The notes under the pieces: generated by a model
The model's database searches: none
Told to the model about the DNA's origin: nothing
What the model saw: the letters and a program-made list of their open reading frames with translations, nothing else
Origin: Diacronema lutheri
Taxonomy: Eukaryota > Haptophyta > Pavlovophyceae > Pavlovales > Pavlovaceae
Assembly: GCA_019448385.1 (NCBI GenBank)
Contig: JAGTXO010000010.1
Coordinates: 1,116,001-1,180,000 of the forward strand
DNA length: 64,000 bases
Direction of reading: 5' to 3'
Position numbers and translations under genes: made by a program
Shown: piece by piece, positions 1 through 9,322 of the stretch
Numbering within the stretch: position 1 is the stretch's first letter
Layout of the letters: each line of letters starts with the position of its first letter

Positions 1-1007
1 TGAGCATCATCAGCGTGCGGAAGATGTGGAACATGGCGTGCAGCTCGGGCAGCGACTCGAGGTCTTCGATCGTCTGAAAGAGTTGCGCGAGCTGTGCGAT
101 GTAGTCCTGCTGCAGGATCAGCTGCACGACGGCTGGGCGCTGGTAAAAGGTGATCTCGCCGAGCATCTCGGCGAGCGCCTTGACGTTGCGCAGCTCGGGT
201 GCGGGCAGGTTGACGCTCGCCTCGTGCGCGCCGAGCTCACCGCCGAGGCCGCAGCCGCCGCCACACATCACCCCACCGCCGCGCTCGTGCGCGAGTGCCA
301 TTGGACCTCCAAGCTGGCCGCCGACGCCACCGCCACCGCCGCCGCCGGCCGAGCCGTCGCCAAGCCCAAACCCGCCGCCTCCCGCCTGCGCCTCCGCGCG
401 CTGCATCGACTGGATCTCGTCCCAGAATTCGGAGCACCCGGACGCATCCGCAAAGGAGAGGGCCACGTCGCACCCGTTCGCAGGCTCGGTCCACGAGATG
501 ATCGTCTCGCCCTGCCGCTGGTAGATGTCGTCGGGCGAGACGCGCGTCTCCAAGATTGGCGTCGAGTCCTCCTCGCTCACCAGGATTATGCACGCGAAGC
601 CGTACGCCTGCGCACAGCGCGCGGCCGCCGTGCGGCGCAACGGCGCAACGGCGCGGTACGAGGCGCGCAGCACGGCGGCGCGTGAGCGCACAGCTTCCGC
701 GCGAATCGGGATTGAAATTTGCGAGGGCGCGAGGAACGCCGAGCGCCAAGCGCGTTCCGCGCCGCGCGCGCGCCGGCGCTCCCAGCCCGCGCAGTCGGCG
801 CGCTGAGGCCGACGCGGGCGGAGGCCCGACGCAACCGCGGCGCGCACGCGCGCGCGCGCCGGCAACGCGAGGCGGCGCGTGTGTACGAGCGCGGGAACGC
901 ACCTGCAAGTACTGGCACGCAGCGTAGCCCGTCCCGCGGTCATCCCATTGCCCCGCGCCGTTGAGCTGGTACACCTTGGCACGGTTGCGCGTGCCCAGCT
1001 CTGCCAT
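1..1007 (-). CDS. PPP4R3: Protein phosphatase 4 regulatory subunit 3 (SMEK), 5' part
   Basis: Only the N-terminal part is present; the gene runs off the left edge. Exon 1 is 903-1007 and reads MAELGTRNRAKVYQLNG..QWDDRGTGY, the start of the PH/EVH1-like domain of SMEK proteins. A GT-AG intron (608-902) follows; exon 2 (607 to the edge) continues with a stretch containing ISWTEPANGCDVALSFADASG, matching the family's conserved TLIVWSE..DLALSFQE block, and then the start of the helical SMEK repeat region (LAEMLGEI...LQQDYIAQLAQLFQ). A glycine-rich insert lies between the two domains. In known families PP4R3 brings the PP4 catalytic subunit to its substrates, including DNA-damage and centrosomal proteins. 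The ATG at 1007 is chosen because the conserved start follows directly. It was divergent from the gene at 6142 before a transposon landed between them. Family assignment is secure; only the far end is missing. Confidence 0.88.
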
Positions 1008-1219
1008 CGCGTGCCCCGCGCCGGCGCCAGGACAGACTGCCGATGCCCGGGCGGCCCGCGAGGCGCGAGCGCCGGCGGTGCGAGCGCGCCCGCTCGATCC
1101 CGCCGACCGCGGCGAACGAGCCCGCGCGCGACGGAGCCGGGAGCGCCGTCAGCCGGACCAAGCGGGTGAGGCCCGCTTGCGGCACGCCCGTACGCCACGA
1201 GCGCCCTTCCACAAATGGC
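1008..1219. promoter_or_regulatory. Left half of a split bidirectional promoter
   Basis: This is the upstream region of PPP4R3. Without the hAT insertion and one copy of its target duplication, the PPP4R3 start codon would lie about 225 bp from the start codon at 6142, so this was a short shared promoter. No clear TATA box is visible. The transposon now puts about 4.9 kb between the two starts. Confidence 0.5.
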
Positions 1220-1227
1220 TTTTCAAG

Positions 1228-1400
1228 CAGCGTTCTCCAGTCACTAAAATCTTCGCGACGATCTTCGCTGCTCGCGTCCAGTGACGGTCGCGACTGCCCG
1301 TCACAGCGTGAGACAGTGACGGTGGCGACGACGACGATTTCGTCACTTGCAGCGCGACGGTCGCGACGAAGTCGCGACGAAAGCGACGATGCGCGCTCAC
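1228..1400. repeat. hAT left terminus with subterminal repeats
   Basis: Starts with CAGCGTTCTCC. It then carries clustered CGTCAC/GTGACG hexamers and TCGCGACG-type words in both orientations, mirrored at the other end of the element. Confidence 0.8.
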
Positions 1401-1565
1401 CTCATCGGGCGGGCCGCAGCGCCGGCAGCGGCGGCGGCGGCGACGGCGGCGGCGGCGACAGCGCCGGCGGCAGCGGCGGATGCGCCGCTGCCCGAGCCCA
1501 ATGGTGTACCCGTCCCATCGCTCTAAGTCCATGCGCCGCCGCCGGGCGTCAAATCCAAGGTGTAG

Positions 1566-4040
1566 GACGACGTCAACCTGCTCGCCGACGATGCGCCGAA
1601 GTCGTGGCACAAAGTGGGCAATTGCATTTGCAACGTGGTCGTCGGGCTCGACAAGAGGTGCAACACAATCTTGCGTTGCTCGATTGACAAGAAGAACAAT
1701 CGCCTCGTCACCTCGGCCGCCGGTCAGCACCTGCGTGAGTTCCACTCGGCCACGACGGACGGGGGCGCGGCGGGCGCAGCGCGCTTTGACGCCAAGAGAG
1801 CGAGGTTCACGTCGGACATGGAGGCGCTCGGGAGCGCGGGCGCACATACGGACGGCGCGGCTGTCTCTAGCCTCACCGCGCTAGGCAAGCGCTCCCAGGG
1901 AAAGCTTGACGCGCACTTTGCGGCGGACCGCGCGCGCAAGCAGCTCGCGGGGCAGGCGCGATTCTACATATACACGCCGCAGCTCATCTCGAAGCGCACG
2001 TTCGACGCCGAGGAGTATAAGACGATGCTCTCGCTGTTCAGTACCGATGAGCACAAACCTGCCTTGCTCACGTCCAAGCAGCTCACCGACTACGTGAACG
2101 CTGAGTTCGCGTGCTTCGAAGCGTACCTCACCTTCCTCATTAAGAAGATGCACGAGGAGGCTAAGGGCAATCCGTTCATGCAGCTCATTCACGACGGCGG
2201 CACTCTCGCCAACCACGCCAAGTATCAGGCGGCCGGCTTGCAGTTCATCCCGCCCGACTTCGACAGCAACATGGTCGTCGCGATCGTGTTCGTCCGGCAC
2301 GACAGGGACAACACCAACGTGACCGTCGCGGACACGCTGCAGTCGCGCATCGAGGCGCTCGCCGGAATCGAGCTCAGCGAGCTCATTGGCGTCGTCACGT
2401 CCGACCGAGCAGCTGCAGGAGTTGGCAACGAGCTCGATGTCCTCGACAGCAACGTGTGCCTGATGCACGACGGCGACAAGGTTGGCAAGTCGGCCATCGG
2501 CGACCTCGTGCGCTCCAAGAAGGGCAGAGTCGTCAATCCCTTTAAGGAGGGGCAGGTGCTCATCAACCGGATCCACAAGCTCGCCGTGTGGTTCAGCTAC
2601 AGCAGCCGCCTCTCGGTCCTCCACGACATGGCGCGCGTACTGAAGGTGCGGCGCGCTCCCAGCAAAGGCCGCGCGCGCGACGCGACGTGTGCGGCGTGAA
2701 TGATTTGCGACCAATTGCCCCTTACTATCCATGCGCCCGAAATCAAGCTGGCGGTCGACCTCAACACGACGCGAGTCGCCTCACGCCTCATGCTCCTCAA
2801 GTCAGTCGTGCGGATGGAGCGCCCGCTCGCGACGCACATGAGCCAGTTTGACCAGGTCAAGGACACGTGCCCGCAGCTGACTGACGTACAGTGGCAGACT
2901 GCTCGCGAGTTCGAGGCCGTCTTCAACCAGACCAAGCACCTGACCACGCTCGCGCAGAAGGAGAAGATGTTTGTGGGCCCGTACGTCCCCCTCGTGCTTC
3001 TCAAGCTCGAGGCAGCGCTGAAAAGCAACCAGCGTGCGCGCGCGCTGATTGCGCCCCGGGCGTTTGCGTGCTGGCTTGACCACCTGGCGTGCGCTTTTGT
3101 CGCCCGTCGCGCGGTTGCGATCATCAAGTGGGACAAGGTGTCTGCCGGTTCTTCGGTTGAGCACGCGCGCGAGATGTGCGACGTCGCGGACATGACGCCG
3201 CTTGGCAGGGAGTGCCTGAAGCGCGCACTCGTCGAATTTCAGCGCCGGTTTTGCGGCAAGGACATCGAGGAGCCAGTCTCCGACGCGCGGATCACCATCA
3301 CGCCGCGCGAGCAGCTCGCCACTGTGCTGGACGTGCGCACCAAGGGCTGCAGTCATTTCTCCGTCAGCGAGCGAAAAGCTGCGCGCGCGCTCCTCATCAA
3401 TGAGATGATCAAGTTCGAGAAGCAGGTCGACAGGTTTAACGCGGAAGCGGCCGCTGCCGCTGCTGCGCCCCTTCCGGCAGCTGCTGCCTTCCCAGCAGCC
3501 GCGAGCGTGCCGCTCACGCCAACGCGCGGCGCGCCGCATGCGCTCGAGAGTAGTTGGACGCCGCTCGCGCAGGCGCAGCTGTCCGACGAGCAGACCAACC
3601 ACGCCGCGCTCGAGCACGCGCTGCGCGAGCGGGTGACGACGCAGGCCGATGCCTGGCTGCGCACGCAAATCAACCTCGCCGTCGAGTTTCCCGGCTGCGA
3701 GATTCCGCAGCGCCCCGATGTGGTCGACGATCTCGTCGGCCTGCCGCTCGGCAGATTCTACCGCGGCAAGCTGCTCAACAACGGCACCATCGACAAGCAT
3801 CCGACCTTTGGCTACATCCCGCTGATGGCGAGCCGCTCGTGGGGCCAGGTCGGCTCGCTCATGGCTGAGAGCTTCTGCGAGCGCATGCTGTCGTGCGCCA
3901 ACACCGTGCTGACGGACGGCAACTCGCTCCTTGGCCACGAGGAGCTCGAAAGGCTTGTCATCCTACGCATGAACAAGCGCTTCATGTGCTACATGCGACG
4001 CACCTACCCCGAGGTCGGAAAGAGCATCGTCAGTAGTTAG
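1566..4040 (+). CDS. hAT transposase, split by an in-frame stop or a short intron
   Basis: One reading frame runs from about 1566 to 4040. N-terminal residues SWHKVGNCICN...HLREFH resemble a degenerate BED zinc finger. The RNase H-like core shows an Asp in HDGGT (2193), an Asp in VVTSDRAA (2403) and a CLMH box (2457), as in hAT enzymes. The C-terminus (about 3800-3990, GYIPLMASRSW...NSLLGHEELERLVIL) is a hATC dimerisation domain. Two stops interrupt the frame. TAG at 1563 precedes the conserved start. TGA at 2697 lies between two homologous halves; it could be removed by a 102-bp GT-AG intron (2646-2747), or it may be a real disabling stop. No ATG is obvious at the N-terminus, so an upstream exon may be missing from this model. 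Superfamily assignment is firm because termini, target duplications and domains agree; activity is unknown. Confidence 0.75.
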
Positions 4041-4421
4041 ATTCGGTGACTCCTCGCTCTGCGCACGTGCTCCTGTTCCCGCTGTCCAGTCGGATGCGTC
4101 GTCGTCTCAAATCACATTAAAGTAAGTGTGGCTAAGGACACTTTCATTTCTGCGATGGGCGGGAACTTGGCCGCGGGGCAACGAACGTAGTGAGCGGCAG
4201 AGAGCGCGCAGCGCACGTCCGCAGGCAGAGCGCTAACCCTGTGCACGCCGGGACGACTGTAGCGGCAAGGACGCGGCATGACGCGGTAGGGGTGGACACC
4301 CCCACGCACCTACCCCGCACCGCGATCCGACCGCCGTCGCTGCGCCGGCGGCAAGCGCCGTCCACAACGCCGCAGGCTTCCATGTCAAGCCGACGCGCCC
4401 GGCGCGCACGGTGCGTCGGCG

Positions 4422-5562
4422 ATGCGCGCCGAGCTCGCGCGCATCGCCGAGGTGTGCACGGCGTGTGCCGAGACGCTCGGCTTAGAGTCCGCGCGCCGCT
4501 CGGACGCGCTCGGCTGCGCGCGCGCCGCCGACGTCGCGCGCCGCGCCGCGCGCGCGCTCGACGCCGACGCCCCCGTTGGCACGTGCGCCGACGCGCGTGC
4601 CGCGCTCGCCGGAGCGCTCGACGCAGGCTTCCCCTCCGTGGCCAGCGCGCCGCCGCCGCGCGCCGCGCTGCGCGATCGCGCGGATTGTCGCGGGCGACCT
4701 CGACGGCGCGGCCGTGCGGTTCGCAGCCCTCGCCGAGCTCGCGGCGGACGGCGCGGACGGCGCAGGCGCGCCGGCCATCTCGACAGCCGCCGAAGCCGCC
4801 GCCGCGCTGCCCGCCGCCGCCGCGCTGCGCGCAGCCGCGTGCGCGGCCAATGACGGCGACGCGTCTGCCACGCTGCGCGCGCTCGGCTCGGCCGGCGCGG
4901 ATGGCGCACGCGGGCTCGGCGCCGCAGCGCGCTCATCCGCGCAGCTCCTCCTCTCCCTCTTCGCCGCGGAGCGCACGCAACGCTTGCAGGCGCTCGCGGT
5001 ACACGCGCGCCAGCTCGTAGGTGCTGGCGACGATGCCGGCATGGACGGCGCGCCGGTCGGCGCCGCGGTGAGCGCGAGCGTCGCCGCGTGCGCCGCGCGC
5101 GAGGCGCTGCGCCCGTGCGTGGCGGACGACGTGGCGCGCGCGGCCGCGACGCCCGACGCCGCCGCCGACGCTCCGTCCGCCGACGAGCAGCACGAACGCC
5201 TGGCCGGCGGCGGCGGCGGCGGTGGCGGCGAAGCTGCGCTTGCGCTCCGTCTCGTCGAGCGCGGCGAGCACGCCGAGGCGGCGGAGCGGCTGCGCGGCGC
5301 GATCACGCACGCGGTCGTCGCGCTCGCGCGCGGCCATGACGCGCGTGCGCTCGGGCCAGAAGGTGCATCCGACGAGTCGAATGCCGCTCGGCCCGCCCAC
5401 GTGCGCACGAAGGCGGAGCTGGACGCGGACGCAAATGTTGCGCGCGGTTGGCGGCAGGTGGCGACCTTGCAGCGCACGCTCGTAGGGCACCCCGTCGAGC
5501 TGGGCGCACTCGCGCCGCCGTTTGCCGCCGACGGCCGCCGCCCGCCGCTCTCAGCGGCCTGA
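4422..5562 (+). CDS. Second coding region inside the hAT element, unknown
   Basis: I do not recognise this protein. From the ATG at 4422 (MRAELARIAEVCTACAETLG) the frame is alanine-rich and helical. Coding character then moves to another frame near 4670 and continues to a stop at 5560-5562 (LRLVERGEHAEAAERLRGAI near the end). Codon use is strongly GC-ending, as in the host genes. The frame change may be an indel or an unseen intron. The minus strand over 5590-5870 also has a coherent helical stretch (SKLRHEAALNLLASLARN), so a second, opposite gene cannot be excluded. Position inside the transposon suggests either an accessory element protein or a captured host fragment. Confidence 0.35.
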
Positions 5563-5954
5563 CAGCGACGCGTGTCCGACTGGCCGTAGCGCGTGGGGCA
5601 GTACGAGATCGACTTAAGCTCGCACGGTGTCTGCGCGAGCTGGGGCGCCGAGCCCATGCCATTGAGCACGACGACAATATCGACGGTGAGCACGCACCGA
5701 GACCGCAGAGCTGCGCGCCCGGCCGGCGGCACGCCGGCGAGCACGGAGCAAAAGATTTCCGCGTCCTGGCGCCGCGCGAACGTCCCAGCGCAATTGCGAG
5801 CGAGCGAGGCGAGCAGGTTAAGAGCGGCTTCATGGCGCAGCTTCGAGACGTGGTCGTGGGCGACGCCAGTAGCCGCCGCGAGTGGGGGGGCGTCGCCGTA
5901 GGCGTCAACCCGGGAAGACGCCTACGGCGCGCTCGCGGTTACTGGCGACATGGC

Positions 5955-6120
5955 TGTTGGAAGTGTGCCGGCGCTCATCGTCGCGACGATCTTCGCGACC
6001 GTCACTCGTCACCGTCACGCGATGCCGCGACGGTGACGAACGTCACGTCACATCGTCACGCGCGGCCATCGTTGCGAGGCGACGCGTCACTGACGCCAGC
6101 GCAGCGAAGGGAGAACGCTG
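5955..6120. repeat. hAT right terminus with subterminal repeats
   Basis: Ends with GGAGAACGCTG, the exact inverse of the left terminus. It is preceded by many CGTCAC/GTGACG hexamers and a TCGTCGCGACGA-like palindrome. The 8-bp target duplication TTTTCAAG follows, and a further TTTTCAAG copy lies at 6131-6138. Confidence 0.8.
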
Positions 6121-6141
6121 TTTTCAAGTCTTTTCAAGGCA

Positions 6142-7614
6142 ATGGCGGACACGGACCGGTCCCTCGCTCGCCGGCTCGCTTTGGACGAGGTGTCGGTGCT
6201 GCGCGGCTTCGTCCTCACACCGATGCAACAGCTGCTGCGTATCCCACCGCCGATCGTCTACCTCGCAAATGTCGCGGCCGACGAGTCCGGGCCTGCTCTC
6301 CGCCGCGAGCAGGAGAACCGGTTCGCGCGCCTGCAGATTCATTACCACGCGGCGCGCCAGGAGGCGCAGCCCGAAGCGCCGGTGCCCCGACTTTTCCGGC
6401 TGTCGCCGTCGATGCTCATCATGCCCCTTATTTCTGCTGCTTCGCCGGCAGCCGCACCCGCCACCGCCGCGCCGCCGCCCGCCGCACCCGCCGCAGCCGC
6501 GCCGGCCGTACCTTCTGACGGCACGCGCGACGCGCCGCGCGCCGAGCCGCTCGCACGCGCGGCGGCCGAGGAGCGCGCAGCTCGCGCGCAGCGCCAGCTT
6601 CTTAACGAGCTCGAGGCCGAACGCATTGCCGCCGCACGGCGCAAAGCGCGCCGCAGGCCTGCGAGCGCGCGCCAAACGCCGTCGGCGCGGCACGCGCCCG
6701 CGCTCGCGCTGGGAGGGGCACGCGAGCCGTCAGACGACCGAGGCGCCTCAGACAGCTCGGACAGTGCGGAGGGCCCGGTCGTCTCACCTGCGCGCCGCAG
6801 CTCCTCGACCGATGGCCGCACGCTCGAGGAGCTGACGGCCGCGCGAGAGACAGCGCTCTCGCCCAACGAGTTCGACCCGGCCGAGTGGAAGCACGTCGCA
6901 CACGCGCGCCCGCGCCGCATCGGAACGCGCGTGCAGTCGGGAACAGTCGGAGCACCCGCGGCCGAGCGTCCGCGCGCAAAGCCATACGCCGCGCGCGCGG
7001 TGCACGAGCCGACGGCGTGTGAGCAGGCCGTGCTCAGCTACGATTTTGATCAGGAGCGACTGCCCGTCGCGCACAGTACACCCGAGCACAGCGCAGCTGA
7101 GCGAGATGTGCACGCTGCGTCGCCGCCGCGGCAGCCGCCGCTGACGCCGCGGCGGACATCGCCCGAGGCCGGCCCACCCGCTCCGGCCAAGCCGGCGTTG
7201 GAGATCCTCTGCTCGCAGTCGCTGCCACCCCAGCGTTCGATTGATGACCCTGCGTCGACCACACGCCGCGACACGGCCGTCGGTGCGTCACCGAGTTCGC
7301 TCGACACGATCTCGCGCGCGCTGCAGAATTACGTCGACGGCGTGCTTGCGCAGGAGCGCGCGGCGCACGAGGCGGCGTTGTGCCGCGCGCTCAAGGAGGC
7401 GCATGAGCGCTCGGAGGCGCGCGCGCAGTCGCTTCGGCTGCGTCTGTACATCTCTGAGACCAAGTGCGCCGATCTCGAGCAGAGCGTCCGAGAGCTCGAG
7501 CGCGCGGCGGAGCGCGCGGCGGCGGAGCGCTCGTTCGCACATGCAAGTGCATCGCCGCCCACTGCCATGGCCCTCACCCCCCCACCCTCACCCCTTGTCA
7601 GCAATGTCCAGTGA
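6142..7614 (+). CDS. Hypothetical protein with C-terminal coiled coil
   Basis: This is a single-exon frame of 490 codons; I do not recognise the family. The N-terminus (MADTDRSLARRLALDEVSVLRGF) is a compact conserved-looking segment of about 110 residues. It is followed by a long disordered stretch rich in Ala, Pro, Ser and charged residues, with an acidic DRGASDSSDSAEG patch. Residues about 385-455 (from LDTISRALQNYVDGVLAQE) form a coiled coil with heptad leucines, and the tail is proline-rich. The ATG at 6142 is the first in frame. It lies only 21 bp from the right end of the hAT element, so the promoter and most of the 5' UTR must now come from transposon sequence or the gene may be misexpressed. 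It converges on the minus-strand gene ending at 7642. Confidence 0.65.
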   Translation: MADTDRSLARRLALDEVSVLRGFVLTPMQQLLRIPPPIVYLANVAADESGPALRREQENRFARLQIHYHAARQEAQPEAPVPRLFRLSPSMLIMPLISAASPAAAPATAAPPPAAPAAAAPAVPSDGTRDAPRAEPLARAAAEERAARAQRQLLNELEAERIAAARRKARRRPASARQTPSARHAPALALGGAREPSDDRGASDSSDSAEGPVVSPARRSSSTDGRTLEELTAARETALSPNEFDPAEWKHVAHARPRRIGTRVQSGTVGAPAAERPRAKPYAARAVHEPTACEQAVLSYDFDQERLPVAHSTPEHSAAERDVHAASPPRQPPLTPRRTSPEAGPPAPAKPALEILCSQSLPPQRSIDDPASTTRRDTAVGASPSSLDTISRALQNYVDGVLAQERAAHEAALCRALKEAHERSEARAQSLRLRLYISETKCADLEQSVRELERAAERAAAERSFAHASASPPTAMALTPPPSPLVSNVQ

Positions 7615-7641
7615 TCAAGTGCTGCTTGTGACGAATTGCGC

Positions 7642-8970
7642 TCACTGCCGCCGGCGGTCAATGACCTCGCCGTACATCGCGCCAAACGACGGGCCGAGCA
7701 GGTTGTGCACGATGCAGTTGTGCGAGTTGTCCGAGATCTTGTCGCTCACGCTCCCATCGGGGGGCTGGCCGCCGCACGTGAAGGCGAGGCCGAGCTTGCT
7801 CGACGCGCACGATTGAAGCGCAAAGTACCCGTAGCCCACATCGCCGCCTGCTGGCGCCCAGCGGCGCGCACACGCGTCGAACACGCGCACGGTGCTGTGC
7901 TTCATGCTCAGCCGGCGGCGCTTGCCGTTCGGCATGTCGCGCATCACGTAGCTGACGCCGCCCACGTTGAAAACGTAGCGGCCAGAGGCGGTGGTGAAGA
8001 CGCCGGCCGCGTCGCGCGGTTGCAGGTACTCGGCCGTGCCTGTCTCATTCGCAAAGAGGTACCAGCGCGGCGTCGCGCTCACGGGCAGGTCGATCGCCCA
8101 GATCTCGGGGCGCTCGTCGGCGTAATGCCGGATCCGGAAATTCATGAGGAGCACCCTCGCGGGGTCGGCTGGATGGCAGAGGCTCGGCGGGAGCAGGATT
8201 GCGTTCGAGTGGTCGCACGCCACTGGCAGCTCGCCCAACGGCTCGTGCCAGACCTGCCGCCGCCGGTCGTAGCACGCAACGCTCTTGAGAAACGTGCCGG
8301 TGTTGTGCGCGCCGTCCGTCCCGCCAAAAGCGCAGATGTGCTCCGGCGTGCCCGGGCCATCAATCTCGAGCGCGAGCGCCGAGCACGCGCCGCCCGCGCG
8401 CAGCAGCTTTGGGCCGAGCCGGACTCTCATGGTGCGCAGGTCGAGCACTCGCGCGTAGGACGAAGATATCTCGCCGTTGATCCGGTCGCCGTGGAAGCCG
8501 CACACCATCCACAGCTCGCTCTTCGCGTCGAAGCTGGAATTGCTCGCCACGTCTCCAAGCGGCTGGACGCGCACGCCGTAGATGTGGTTCAAGTCGTTCA
8601 GTGGGTGCGCCGCCGGGTCATGACCGGGCACGGCAAACAGCTCCGTCGCGCCCGTCTGCAAATCGCGGCGCTCGACGTGCCGCCCGTTCCGGCCGAGGAT
8701 GTTGATCAGGTAGCGGTCGCTCTCGATGGTGCAGTCGTGATTGCGCCGCGCCTCCACGAGTGGCGCGTTGAGCACAAAGTGGTCCTGCGCGCAGAGAGGC
8801 CCGTACACACGCGACGCTGCCGACACGCCGTTGACGTGCGGCCGGCGCGGGAAGCGAGGGAGTTGCAACGTGTCGACGCGGATCGGGTGGCGCGCCATGT
8901 CCCACGAGGGCCACGCGCGCTCGCCGCAGGAGGCGAAAAGGAGCGGAGCCGTGAGCAGCCCGGTCCACAT
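7642..8970 (-). CDS. Secreted kelch-like beta-propeller protein
   Basis: A single-exon protein of 442 residues starting MWTGLLTAPLLFASCGERAW, a short hydrophobic leader that reads as a signal peptide. The body has repeated blade-like segments with the kelch spacing of hydrophobic strand, double glycine and distal aromatic: ELWMVCGFHGD, HICAFGGTDGAHN, YVFNVGGVSYV and LAFTCGGQPPDG. The order suggests five or six blades, like galactose-oxidase-type propellers, but I see no clear catalytic ligands, so no enzyme activity is claimed. It is probably exported or lumenal and may bind protein or sugar. Its 3' end lies 27 bp from the end of the convergent gene at 7614. Confidence 0.7.
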   Translation of the reverse strand: MWTGLLTAPLLFASCGERAWPSWDMARHPIRVDTLQLPRFPRRPHVNGVSAASRVYGPLCAQDHFVLNAPLVEARRNHDCTIESDRYLINILGRNGRHVERRDLQTGATELFAVPGHDPAAHPLNDLNHIYGVRVQPLGDVASNSSFDAKSELWMVCGFHGDRINGEISSSYARVLDLRTMRVRLGPKLLRAGGACSALALEIDGPGTPEHICAFGGTDGAHNTGTFLKSVACYDRRRQVWHEPLGELPVACDHSNAILLPPSLCHPADPARVLLMNFRIRHYADERPEIWAIDLPVSATPRWYLFANETGTAEYLQPRDAAGVFTTASGRYVFNVGGVSYVMRDMPNGKRRRLSMKHSTVRVFDACARRWAPAGGDVGYGYFALQSCASSKLGLAFTCGGQPPDGSVSDKISDNSHNCIVHNLLGPSFGAMYGEVIDRRRQ

Positions 8971-9322
8971 CGCAGACCTTGTTCTAGGTCCCTCCCTTCC
9001 TCAGTCATACTCAATTACTCATAGGGGTATTATTATAGGTAAGCGCCGTTAGTATTATTATACAGGGGTTGGATTCGTTTCAACTCCCGTGGGGCTTCCC
9101 AGCTCACTTTTTCTCCCGACAGCCGTCCGAATTTCGGACGGCGTTCGGCGCATGTAAGCGGATGATGAGCGCTGGGCGACTGCGATGACGAGCATCTCGA
9201 TGCTCCTCGTTGCCAATGAGCAGTGCCTCATGAGCCCGGATCTCCGCAGCTCTTCCGGATCCTTGGCCTCAAACTCTCTCTCATCTCCGCTCGCAAACCT
9301 GCCAGCGCGTTTTTGTGCGCGC
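8971..9322. other. Intergenic spacer with a retroposon scar
   Basis: 352 bp between the start of the kelch-like gene and the end of the next minus-strand gene. The AT-richer part (8990-9065) contains the repeat scar described separately. The rest shows no gene. Confidence 0.6.
9028..9062 (+). repeat. 15-bp repeat tail flanked by a 10-bp duplication
   Basis: The 15 bases GGTAAGCGCCGTTAG (9038-9052) are bracketed by identical copies of TATTATTATA (9028-9037 and 9053-9062). The tail TAAGCGCCGTTAG recurs at 31679-31691 and 37811-37823. This looks like an extremely 5'-truncated insertion of a retroposon with a target-site duplication. Confidence 0.7.

Larger units (their letters stand above)
1228..6120 (+). 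mobile_element. hAT-superfamily DNA transposon, apparently full length
   Basis: Both ends carry the 11-bp terminal inverted repeat CAGCGTTCTCC, which fits the hAT terminus pattern CARNG. The element is flanked by identical 8-bp direct repeats TTTTCAAG at 1220-1227 and 6121-6128; 8-bp target duplications are the hAT hallmark. The first and last 150-200 bp are dense in CGTCAC/GTGACG and TCGCGACG motifs in both orientations, like the subterminal repeats that bind hAT transposase. Inside lie a transposase (about 1566-4040) and a second coding region (about 4422-5562). The gaps 4041-4421 and 5563-5954 show no recognisable gene; the first holds a small imperfect palindrome near 4290-4315. Perfect target duplications suggest a fairly recent insertion. 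The insertion point is 21 bp from the start codon of the next gene. Confidence 0.9.

Noticed and set aside
4482-5744. Long minus-strand open frame opposite the hAT second coding region
   Set aside because: Mostly Ser/Ala/Arg low-complexity antisense of GC-rich coding; only 5590-5870 reads sensibly and is noted as an alternative.
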